Notes: generated from the letters alone by a model not told the origin. 64,000 nt of DNA from Roseovarius sp. (GCF_030373445.1 NZ_JAUCYU010000001.1:620001-684000), one strand, 5' to 3'; positions 1 through 8,075 are shown, numbered from the stretch's first letter. Numbers and translations are program-made.

Positions 1-2
1 TC

Positions 3-425
3 CTCGACCAGCAGGAAGCCGACCTCCGCCGCCAGCTCGAGAATGACCGCATCGGCATTCGCAACACCGGCGACCGTCTGATCGTGACCATGCCGCAGGA
101 CATCCTGTTCGCCGTCGACAGCGCGACCGTGAACAGCTCGCTCCGCGGCGACCTGCTCACCGTGGCGAACAGCCTGCGCGAGTATCCGCGCTCGCGCGTG
201 CAGGTGGTGGGCCACACCGACAACACCGGCAGCGCCGCCTACAACCAGGGGCTCTCCGAACGCCGCGCCAATTCCGTGGCCGACGTGCTGACATCGGGTG
301 GCGTCTCCTACGACCGGATCCAGGCCTTCGGCCGCGGCGAGGATCAGCCGGTCGCCTCCAACCTCACCACCGAGGGCCGCGCCCAGAACCGCCGGGTCGA
401 GATCGTCATCCTCCCGACCTCGTGA
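3..425 (+). CDS. OmpA-family peptidoglycan-binding protein, C-terminal part (truncated by window start)
   Basis: Frame open from the window edge; OmpA C-terminal motif VVGHTDNTGSAAYNQGLSERRANSVADVL...GRGEDQPVASN...AQNRRVEI. Confidence 0.9.
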   Translation, partial: LDQQEADLRRQLENDRIGIRNTGDRLIVTMPQDILFAVDSATVNSSLRGDLLTVANSLREYPRSRVQVVGHTDNTGSAAYNQGLSERRANSVADVLTSGGVSYDRIQAFGRGEDQPVASNLTTEGRAQNRRVEIVILPTS

Positions 426-452
426 CGGCTCACCCGCACCCATCGACGGCCT

Positions 453-499
453 CGGAAAACAGGGTTTTCCGGGGCCGTTTTCTCGTGGGAAGAAAACGG
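453..499. terminator. Tandem hairpins downstream of the OmpA gene
   Basis: CGGAAAAC-AGG-GTTTTCCG (453-471) and CCGTTTTCT-N7-AGAAAACGG (475-499). Confidence 0.6.
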
Positions 500-573
500 G
501 GCGCCCGTGGGGCCGGCAGCTTAAGGGCCGAGACCTTGGCGCTTGCGGCGAATGCGGGAGCCTCCGGCGAGGA

Positions 574-622
574 GTTCGCGGGCGTCCCGGAAACGCTCCA
601 GTGGAGCGTTTTGCCCGCGAAC
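574..622. repeat. Nested inverted repeat in intergenic region
   Basis: Outer GTTCGCGGGC/GCCCGCGAAC (10 bp) enclosing AACGCTCC-AGT-GGAGCGTT (8 bp). Confidence 0.6.
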
Positions 623-904
623 GGGCGGAGCCCTTTGGCAAGATGAAGGTTGTTCACGGCCTGTTAACCGGGATCTGGTCTAGTGATCCCGCGTCACAGG
701 CTGGAAAGCCGATGGGCGTCCAAGGTGAAGCCCCGTTTCCCGTGCCCGTGGCAGCCAATCAACCTGGCCGGGGAACGGGGTGATCCGCGCCATGCGTCTT
801 CTTGGCCCAAATACTCCCGGGGGGAGCGTTGAAACCTGCAGGGTTTCATCGCGGGGGGCAGCGCCCCCGAACGCCGCGTCCCCGGCCGCATCGGCCGCGG
901 CCCC

Positions 905-1594
905 ATGCGCCTGATCCGCAACATCCTCCTTGCCCTCGTGGCGCTCGTCGCCGCCTACCTGCTGGCCGCCGTCGCCGGCGCGCTGATCCCCGGCCCGCTG
1001 CAGGACGCGCCGGAGACCGCCGGCCCGCCCGTCACCATCCGCCTCGTCTCCGGCCCGATCCACTATGACTTTCTCCTCCCCCTCACGCCCGAAACCCGCG
1101 CCGCCTTTGCCCCCCTGGCCCGCCACGGCCTGCCGCTGGACGCGCCCGGCGCCGCGTGGCTGATCGTCGGCTGGGGCGCGCGGGAGTTCTACACCACCAC
1201 CGGCAGCTATGCCGACCTCTCCGCCGCCGCCATCTGGCGCAGCTTCACCGGCGATGCCTCCGTTCTGCGGGTTGACGTGGCCGGCCCGCTGCGCGCGGGG
1301 CTCGACCTGCCCGCCCTGGCCCTCACCGCCGGGCAGTACTCCCAACTCCTCGCCGCCATCTCCGGCAGCTTCCGCCACGACGAGACCGGCGCGCCGATCC
1401 CGCTCGCCACCCCCGGCTTCGGCCCGACCGACCGGTTCTTCGCCGCCCATGGCCGGTTCGACATCCTGCGCACCTGCAACACCTGGGTCGCCGCCATGCT
1501 GCGCGCCGCCGGCCTGCGCTTCGGCGCCTGGACACCCACGCCCTACGCCGTCACCCTCTCGCTCGCCCGCTTCGCCCCCGACACACCCCGCTGA
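905..1594 (+). CDS. DUF2459 / TIGR02117-like membrane-anchored protein
   Basis: N-terminal TM segment, then VIVGWGAREFYTTTGSYADLS...TCNTWVAAMLRAAGLRFGAWTPTPYAVT typical of the family. Confidence 0.75.
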   Translation: MRLIRNILLALVALVAAYLLAAVAGALIPGPLQDAPETAGPPVTIRLVSGPIHYDFLLPLTPETRAAFAPLARHGLPLDAPGAAWLIVGWGAREFYTTTGSYADLSAAAIWRSFTGDASVLRVDVAGPLRAGLDLPALALTAGQYSQLLAAISGSFRHDETGAPIPLATPGFGPTDRFFAAHGRFDILRTCNTWVAAMLRAAGLRFGAWTPTPYAVTLSLARFAPDTPR

Positions 1595-1611
1595 CGGTCC
1601 CTGCGACCGGT

Positions 1612-1770
1612 CACCGTCCCACCAACCGGGCCTTCACAGTCCATGGCCGCGTCAACCTCCCGCGCAGATACACCACCTGGATCGCCGCCATGCCCCGCGC
1701 CGCCGGCCTGCGCTTCGGCGCCTGGATCCCCACGCCCTACGCCGTCACCCTCTCGCCCGCTTCGCCCCCG
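1612..1770 (+). pseudogene. Degenerate tandem copy of the 3' end of the upstream DUF2459 gene
   Basis: 1643-1770 aligns with 1449-1578 at constant 194 bp offset up to a 4-bp deletion; MPRAAGLRFGAWIPTPYAVTLS vs MLRAAGLRFGAWTPTPYAVTLS. Confidence 0.8.
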
Positions 1771-1925
1771 CCGCGACCGGCGGACACCGCCCGTCCCGCG
1801 CCGCGCCACAGGTTTCCGTGCAACACCACCGCCCGGCCCCGGGCCTTCAAGACATTCCGGGATTCAGTATTTCTCCCGAACGCTCTAGCCTGCCGCCACA
1901 TCGCGCAGTCACCAAAAGGACAGGC

Positions 1926-2300
1926 ATGGAAAAGAAGAAGCTCAGCGGCCTGCCGCGCCTCGCCGCCGCCTCGCGCAATTCGCTGGCCGGCTTCCGCGAC
2001 GCCTGGCGCGGGGAAGAGGCGTTCCGTATCGAGTTCACCCTCTTCCTGCTCTCGATTCCCGCCGCCATCTGGATCGCCCGCGACGCGCTGCATGTCGCCC
2101 TGCTGATCGGCTCGGTCCTGCTGATCCTGATCGTCGAGGTGCTCAACACCGCCATCGAGGCCGCGATCGACCGGATCGGCCCGGAACGGCACGAGCTGTC
2201 GCGCATGGCCAAGGACATGGGCTCGCTCGCCGTGGCGCTTTCGGCGCTGGTGCCCGGCCTGCTCTGGCTGGCCGCGCTCTACGAGAAATTCCTCGCCTGA
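1926..2300 (+). CDS. dgkA: Diacylglycerol kinase
   Basis: Small 3-TM protein with EVLNTAIEAAIDRI...HELSRMAKDMGSLAV motif. Confidence 0.9.
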   Translation: MEKKKLSGLPRLAAASRNSLAGFRDAWRGEEAFRIEFTLFLLSIPAAIWIARDALHVALLIGSVLLILIVEVLNTAIEAAIDRIGPERHELSRMAKDMGSLAVALSALVPGLLWLAALYEKFLA

Positions 2301-2318
2301 CCGCGCAACGCGCCCGGC

Positions 2319-2882
2319 CTATCCGCCCCTGAACCGCCGCTCGATCATCGCCCGCAGCCGGATCAGGTCGGACACGCAGGCGCCGATATCCACCATGACG
2401 TCCACGTCCGCCTCCCGCCAGGTCCGCCGCACCGTGTCGATGGCGCAAAGCGCCCCCACCGGCCGCGCCCCCGGCCCGTGGATCGGCACGCCAAGATAGG
2501 CCCGCACCCCAAGCTCCGGCACCGCGTGGTTGTCGCAGACCCGCGCATCGCTCGGCGCATGTTCCACCACCAGCGGACGGTTGCCGCCCGTCACCAGCCG
2601 GCAGAAGAAATGCGACAGCGGCGTCTCGCGCCGCTCGGCATAGGCCCCGGTCAGGCCCAGCGCACTCTTGAAGAACTGCCGCCCCTGCGCCTCGTCCACG
2701 ATCGAGACCAGCGACACCGGCACCGCCAGCACCCGCGCCACCAGCCGGGTGAACTTGTCGAACACCTCCTCGGGCGGGCTGTCCACCAGCTCCAGCGCGT
2801 GCAGTGTTTCGGCGAAATCGCGGAAGTACCTCTCGCCGCGTGTGTCCCAGTCGGCGCCGTCCATCATCGTGTTCTCGGCCAT
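2319..2882 (-). CDS. GAF-domain protein
   Basis: LVARVLAVPVSLVSIVDEAQGRQFFKSALGL...FCRLVTGGNRPLVVEHAPSDARVCDNHAVPELGVRAYLGVPIHGP...GALCAID; start at MAENTMMDG. Confidence 0.85.
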   Translation of the reverse strand: MAENTMMDGADWDTRGERYFRDFAETLHALELVDSPPEEVFDKFTRLVARVLAVPVSLVSIVDEAQGRQFFKSALGLTGAYAERRETPLSHFFCRLVTGGNRPLVVEHAPSDARVCDNHAVPELGVRAYLGVPIHGPGARPVGALCAIDTVRRTWREADVDVMVDIGACVSDLIRLRAMIERRFRGG

Positions 2883-3068
2883 GGTCTTTCTTCCTTTCCG
2901 GCTTGGGTCTTGTGCCCGACCATGCCCCGCCAAGGTGAACCAAAGGTAAATTCCCACGCTGACACCCCCTGTCAGCACCCCCGGCCCCGCCCGATTGCCC
3001 ACTGGCCCCCGGCCCGCACCCGTGGCATATCTGCGAAGCAATCAAATCCCCGACCACGGAGCGCGCGC

Positions 3069-5879
3069 ATGACATTCGGCAAAGGCTGCCACCTGCACCT
3101 GATCGACGGCTCGGCCTTCATCTTCCGCGCCTACCACGCCCTGCCGCCGCTCACCCGCAAGTCCGACGGCCTGCCCATCGGCGCGGTCTCGGGCTTCTGC
3201 AACATGCTCTTCCGCTACGTCTCCGACGATCACGGCGCCGATGCGCCCACCCATGTGGCGGTGATCTTCGACAAGGGTTCGCACACCTTCCGCAACGACA
3301 TGTATGACCTCTACAAGGCCAACCGTGACGAGATGCCGGAAGATCTGCGCCCGCAGATCCCGCTGACCCGCGACGCCACCCGCGCCTTCAACATCGCCTG
3401 CGAGGAGATGGAAGGGTTTGAGGCCGACGACATCATCGCCACCCTCGCCTGCCAGGCGCGCGACCTGGGCGGGCGGGTCACCATCGTTTCCTCCGACAAG
3501 GACCTGATGCAGCTCGTGGGCGACGGGGTCGAAATGCTCGACGCCATGAAGAACCGCCGCATCGACGTGGAAGGAGTCGAGGAGAAGTTCGGCGTCAGGC
3601 CCGACCGCGTGGTCGACGTGCAGGCGCTCGCCGGCGACAGCGTAGACAACGTGCCCGGCGCCCCCGGCATCGGCATCAAGACCGCCGCTTTGCTCATCAA
3701 CGAGTTCGGCTCGCTGGAAGAGCTTCTCGACCGCGCCGAAGAGATCAAGCAGCCCAAGCGCCGCGAAACCCTGATCGAGAAGCGCGAGCAGATCGAGCTG
3801 TCGAAACGCCTCGTCCAGCTCGACTGCAACACGCCGCTCACCTTCACCCTCGACGACCTCGAGATCAAAGAACCCGACCCCGAAACCCTGATGGATTTCC
3901 TCACCCAGATGGAGTTCCGCACGCTGACCAAGCGCATCGCCGACACGCTGAATGTCGAGGCCCCGGTCATCCCCGACACCAACCCCGCCGGCGCCAACCC
4001 GGCCGACGAAGCCCCCGACTGGCCCGCCATCGACCCCTCCACCTACGAGCACGTCCAGACGATGGAGGCGCTGCAGGTCTGGATCGACCGGATCACCGCC
4101 CGCGGCTACGTCGCCATCGACACGGAAACCACGTCTCTCAACGAAATGCAGGCGGCCCTCGTCGGCATCTCCCTCGCCGTCACCCCGGGCGAGGCCTGCT
4201 ACATCCCGCTGCGCCATACCGAGGGCGGCTCCGGCGGCGCCGATGACCTCTTCAACTCCGAGACCCGCGCCGAGGGCCAGCTTGACCCCGACACCGTGCT
4301 CGCCGCCCTCAAACCGATCCTCGAGGATGACGCCATCCTCAAGATCGGCCAGAACATGAAGTACGACGCCAAGATCTTTGCCCAGAACGGCGTGCGCATC
4401 GCCCCCATCGACGACACGATGCTGATGTCCTACGCGCTCAATTCCGGCATCCACAACCACGGGATGGACACGCTCTCCGAACGCTACCTCTCCCACGTGC
4501 CGATCCCCATCAAGGAGCTGCTGGGCACCGGCAAATCCGCCATCACCTTCGACAAGGTCGCCATCGACAAGGCCGTGGGCTACGCCGCCGAGGATGCCGA
4601 TATCACCCTCCGCCTCTGGCACATCTTCAAGCCGCAGCTGCACACCGCCCGCGTCACCACCGTCTACGAAACCCTCGAACGGCCCCTCGTGCCGGTGCTG
4701 GCCCAGATGGAACGCCACGGCATCCAGGTCGACCGCGACACGCTCTCGCGCATGTCCGGCAAGTTCGCCCAGAAGATGGCCCAGCTCGAGGAGGAGATCC
4801 ACACGCTGGCGGGGCGCAAATTCAACGTCGGAAGCCCCAAGCAGCTCGGCGAAATCCTCTTCGACGAGATGTCCCTCGAAGGCGGCAAGAAGGGCAAGAC
4901 CGGCGCCTATGCCACCGGCGCCGATGTGCTCGAAGACCTCGCCACCATGCACGAGCTGCCCGCCCGCATCCTCGACTGGCGCCAGCTCTCCAAGCTGAAA
5001 TCCACCTATACCGACGCACTGCAGGATCATATCGACCCCGACACCGGCCGCGTCCACACCTCCTATGTCCAGACCGGCGCCAGCACCGGCCGCCTCGCCT
5101 CGACCGATCCGAACCTGCAAAACATCCCCGTCCGCACCGAGGAAGGCCGCCGCATCCGCGAGGCCTTCGTCGCCCCCGAGGGCAAGACGCTCCTCTCCCT
5201 CGACTACTCCCAGATCGAGCTGCGCATCCTCGCCCATATCGCCGATATCGGGCAACTGAAGCAGGCCTTCGCCGACGGGCTCGACATCCACGCCATGACC
5301 GCCTCGGAAATGTTCGACGTGCCGCTGGCCGAGATGACCCCGGAAATCCGCCGCCGCGCCAAGGCGATCAATTTCGGCGTGATCTACGGCATCTCCGGAT
5401 TCGGCCTCGCCCGCCAGCTCCGCATCCCCCGCGGCGACGCGCAGGATTTCATCAACCGCTATTTCGAGCGCTTCCCGGGCATCAAGACCTACATGGACGA
5501 CACGGTGTCTTTCGCCAAGGAACACGGCTTCGTGCAAACCCTCTTCGGCCGCAAGATCCACACGCCGGAAATCTCCGCCAAGGGCCCCCGCGCCGGCTTC
5601 GCCCGCCGCGCCGCCATCAACGCGCCGATACAAGGAACAGCCGCCGACATCATCCGCCGCGCCATGATCCGCATGCCCGCGGCGATAGAGGGGCTGCCCT
5701 GCAAGATGCTCCTGCAGGTCCACGACGAACTTCTCTTCGAGGTCGACTCCGGCGCCGCCGACCAGGTCATCACCGCCGCCCGGGAGATCATGGAAGGGGC
5801 GGCCAAACCTGCGGTTCACCTCGACGTGCCGCTCGTGGTCGATGCCGGCCAGGGCATGAACTGGGCCGAGGCCCACTGA
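3069..5879 (+). CDS. polA: DNA polymerase I
   Basis: 5'-nuclease (HLIDGSAFIFRAYHALPPL), 3'-5' exo (VAIDTETTSL) and polymerase motifs (SLDYSQIELRILAHI, RRAKAINFGVIYGIS, LLQVHDELLFEV); start taken from ORF-track arithmetic at MTFGKG. Confidence 0.97.
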   Translation: MTFGKGCHLHLIDGSAFIFRAYHALPPLTRKSDGLPIGAVSGFCNMLFRYVSDDHGADAPTHVAVIFDKGSHTFRNDMYDLYKANRDEMPEDLRPQIPLTRDATRAFNIACEEMEGFEADDIIATLACQARDLGGRVTIVSSDKDLMQLVGDGVEMLDAMKNRRIDVEGVEEKFGVRPDRVVDVQALAGDSVDNVPGAPGIGIKTAALLINEFGSLEELLDRAEEIKQPKRRETLIEKREQIELSKRLVQLDCNTPLTFTLDDLEIKEPDPETLMDFLTQMEFRTLTKRIADTLNVEAPVIPDTNPAGANPADEAPDWPAIDPSTYEHVQTMEALQVWIDRITARGYVAIDTETTSLNEMQAALVGISLAVTPGEACYIPLRHTEGGSGGADDLFNSETRAEGQLDPDTVLAALKPILEDDAILKIGQNMKYDAKIFAQNGVRIAPIDDTMLMSYALNSGIHNHGMDTLSERYLSHVPIPIKELLGTGKSAITFDKVAIDKAVGYAAEDADITLRLWHIFKPQLHTARVTTVYETLERPLVPVLAQMERHGIQVDRDTLSRMSGKFAQKMAQLEEEIHTLAGRKFNVGSPKQLGEILFDEMSLEGGKKGKTGAYATGADVLEDLATMHELPARILDWRQLSKLKSTYTDALQDHIDPDTGRVHTSYVQTGASTGRLASTDPNLQNIPVRTEEGRRIREAFVAPEGKTLLSLDYSQIELRILAHIADIGQLKQAFADGLDIHAMTASEMFDVPLAEMTPEIRRRAKAINFGVIYGISGFGLARQLRIPRGDAQDFINRYFERFPGIKTYMDDTVSFAKEHGFVQTLFGRKIHTPEISAKGPRAGFARRAAINAPIQGTAADIIRRAMIRMPAAIEGLPCKMLLQVHDELLFEVDSGAADQVITAAREIMEGAAKPAVHLDVPLVVDAGQGMNWAEAH

Positions 5880-5985
5880 GCCCGCCCCGCCGACCTCGCG
5901 CGCCCTCCCCGCCCCGGGCCTGACCCGGGGCCTCGCCTCCTCCTCCCCGCCCCGGGCTCGACCCGGGACCTCGCGCCATCGCCTC

Positions 5986-6158
5986 CCCGCCGGGCGAGCG
6001 CCGGCCCGTGGGTAGGCGCTACAACGGTAACGGCCCACGCTTTATCGCGCCGAATACATCTTCCCTCTCAACGTCACGAAACACCCGCCAAATCGCCTGC
6101 CCGCCCTTACAGGCCGGCGCTCGCCCGGCGGCCTCCGGCCTTGTTCCGGGCGTGTGCC
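5986..6158 (-). repeat. Inverted-repeat-flanked intergenic element, copy 1
   Basis: 20-bp perfect arms CCGCCGGGCGAGCGCCGGCC (5987-6006) and its complement (6112-6131); interior and outer flank match copies at 37225 and 25351. Confidence 0.75.
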
Positions 6159-6250
6159 AGCCCACGATCACACAAACAAAAATTCCCCACAATATCATTG
6201 CGCCACCGCCCCCATCCATGCTTTCCTCAACCCGTTTCCGTAACGAAAAC

Positions 6251-7225
6251 ATGGGTATAAAAATGTTTAAAGCCAATCTATTGAAACTCACCTTCGGCCT
6301 CGCCGTCCTTATCACCGCAACCGCCGCCCCGGCACAGGACCGCTACTGGCAAAAGACCCGCTCGCCCGACGGCTCGGGCGCGTTCTACGAATATGTCTCC
6401 CCGGGCCTGTTCGAGGGCGAATACGCCCACCTCTTCCTGCCCATCACCGGCGAACCCTACCGACAGGCCCTCTACCTCCACGAACTCAGCAAAAGCGAAC
6501 GGCAATCCCGCAAGGCCCGCGAGGTCGAAGGGCGGCTCGTCGAAACCCTCGTCAAAGCCCACCGCCGCGACAAGTCCAGCCGCCTCGGCCGCGTCTACGC
6601 AACCTGCGCCAAGGAAGACCGCGACCTCGACCGCATGGCGGACATGATCTTCACCGACGACAACCCCTACACCCCCGAAAACTACGATCCCGACGCCGAA
6701 CTCACCATGCCGGTCAACTGTCTGGTCAGACGGATGATGAAGTGGTCCACCGCTCGCCTGCGCGTGGCGCTCCGCACGGATTTTTATGCCCGGAAACACG
6801 ACGTTGACCTTCCCAGCACAGCGCGGGTCAAACTCTTCGACAGCGATTACGGCGCAGTGCAATTGCCCAAGCAAGACGCCAACGCCTACATGTATGAATC
6901 CTGGTATCGGGGCAGCAAATCCGAATGTTTCAAAACCCTGGAAGAGACCCGGGACTATTCCGAGGTTCTTCTCGACCCCAAGCGCAAGCCCGAACACCGT
7001 GCCGAGTTCGATGCCGAGCAATTGTGCCGCATCTCCAGGCAAAAGGGGATCGTCTTCGCCATCGGCACCTTGTGGCTCCGCGCCGATCACCTAAAGCGCG
7101 AACTGAACCGCACGAACTCGCCGTTCCATGGTGTGGGTGTGACTTTCTATTATAAAGATATCAATGACAACAGGGTCCGCGTCCCCTTCCATAACCTCGG
7201 CAGCCTGATCCGCAAGGAACTCTGA
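6251..7225 (+). CDS. Hypothetical secreted protein
   Basis: Signal-peptide-like MGIKMFKANLLKLTFGLAVLITATAAPAQ; no family recognised. Confidence 0.65.
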   Translation: MGIKMFKANLLKLTFGLAVLITATAAPAQDRYWQKTRSPDGSGAFYEYVSPGLFEGEYAHLFLPITGEPYRQALYLHELSKSERQSRKAREVEGRLVETLVKAHRRDKSSRLGRVYATCAKEDRDLDRMADMIFTDDNPYTPENYDPDAELTMPVNCLVRRMMKWSTARLRVALRTDFYARKHDVDLPSTARVKLFDSDYGAVQLPKQDANAYMYESWYRGSKSECFKTLEETRDYSEVLLDPKRKPEHRAEFDAEQLCRISRQKGIVFAIGTLWLRADHLKRELNRTNSPFHGVGVTFYYKDINDNRVRVPFHNLGSLIRKEL

Positions 7226-7330
7226 CCGGCCCGGGGCCTCGGCGTAGGGTGGGTGAAACCCACCTCCCCCACGTCCCGCAATACCATGCAACCCGCCCCG
7301 GCCCCCGAGCCGGGGCCTCTCTCCCACCCC

Positions 7331-7753
7331 CTACTCCTCCCTATCCACCCGGCCGCGCAGGGCCTTCACCTCGCCGCGCTCCTTCTTCGCCTTCAACCGC
7401 CGCTTCTTCGACCCCAGCGACGGCCGCGTCGGGATGCGCCGTTTCGGCTTTTCGCAAGCCTTCTTGACCAGCTCCGCCAGCCGCTCCCGCGCGATCTCGC
7501 GGTTCCGCGCCTGGCTGCGGGTCTCCTCCACCTGGATCAGCACCGCCCCGTCCTTCGTCCAGCGCCGCCCGGCCAGCCGCTTCAGCCGCCGCTTCACCGG
7601 CTCCGGCAGGTTGGGCGAGCGTTCCGCCTCGAAGCGCAGCCCGACCGCCGTCGACACCTTGTTGACGTTCTGCCCGCCGGGCCCGCCCGAGCGGGTGAAC
7701 TGCTCGGTCAGCTCCCAGTCCTCGATGGTGATCTGGCTCGTGATGCGCAGCAT
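7331..7753 (-). CDS. arfB: Alternative ribosome-rescue factor ArfB (peptidyl-tRNA hydrolase)
   Basis: GGPGGQNVNKVST catalytic GGQ motif plus basic C-terminal tail RPSLGSKKRRLKAKKERGEVKALRGRV. Confidence 0.93.
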   Translation of the reverse strand: MLRITSQITIEDWELTEQFTRSGGPGGQNVNKVSTAVGLRFEAERSPNLPEPVKRRLKRLAGRRWTKDGAVLIQVEETRSQARNREIARERLAELVKKACEKPKRRIPTRPSLGSKKRRLKAKKERGEVKALRGRVDREE

Positions 7754-7791
7754 GGAATTCCTCTCGGGCAAAGTCTCGGGCGCGGTGGAAA

Positions 7792-7834
7792 CACCGACGC
7801 GATACCGACAAGATACCGACGTTATACCGACGTT
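7792..7834. promoter_or_regulatory. ATACCGAC direct-repeat array, site A (upstream of arfB)
   Basis: CACCGACGCGATACCGACAAGATACCGACGTTATACCGACGTTG; ~11 bp periodicity; near-identical array at 37514. Confidence 0.55.
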
Positions 7835-7850
7835 GAAAACCGGCAAATCA

Positions 7851-8030
7851 AAAGGGCCGCCCCGGCAAGGAAGCGGCCCTCTAGAGTTGTAGGAGGCGGT
7901 GCGGTTAGGCGCACCAATCCGGGGGCGTCACACGCCCAGGGGCTGCCCTAGACGAGACCCTCCCGAACTGTTCCGTCACCTCTCTCCAATACCTCTATAG
8001 ACACTGGATCACCTCCTTTCAAAATGTTGC
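7851..8030 (-). ncRNA. Candidate small RNA / mini-mRNA with full-length Shine-Dalgarno and terminal hairpin
   Basis: Minus strand: AAAGGAGGTGATCC (8019-8006), GTG-started 18-codon ORF (8004-7948), internal hairpins GGGCG-TGTGA-CGCCC and GGTGCG-CCTAAC-CGCACC, terminator AGGGCCGC-N12-GCGGCCCT-TTT (7881-7851); 5' boundary is a guess. Confidence 0.5.
7948..8004 (-). CDS. 18-aa mini-ORF VSIEVLERGDGTVREGLV
   Basis: GTG start 7 nt after GGAGG of a perfect SD; TAG stop. Confidence 0.4.
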   Translation of the reverse strand: MSIEVLERGDGTVREGLV

Positions 8031-8075
8031 CGTTATCCACAGCCTGACACAGAATTTCGCTTTGTCAAAACAAAA

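Noticed and set aside
1209-2300. 363-aa ORF joining DUF2459 region and dgkA
   Set aside because: The C-terminal part is dgkA in its own frame; the N-terminal part is out of frame with the real DUF2459 gene, so no fusion.
3042-6038. 998-aa minus-strand ORF opposite polA
   Set aside because: High-GC shadow ORF with low-complexity G/A/V/D/R composition; polA on the plus strand has all catalytic motifs.
5880-6240. ORF extension 6008.. as the N-terminus of the 6251 gene
   Set aside because: The extension runs through the inverted-repeat element; the signal peptide starts at 6251.
7792-7834. CRISPR-like array or plasmid iterons
   Set aside because: Repeats are 8-11 bp without unique spacers, and no rep or cas gene is present.
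8006-8019. GGATCACCTCCTTT on the plus strand as a 16S rRNA 3' fragment
   Set aside because: No further rRNA sequence upstream; better explained as a minus-strand Shine-Dalgarno followed by a start codon.
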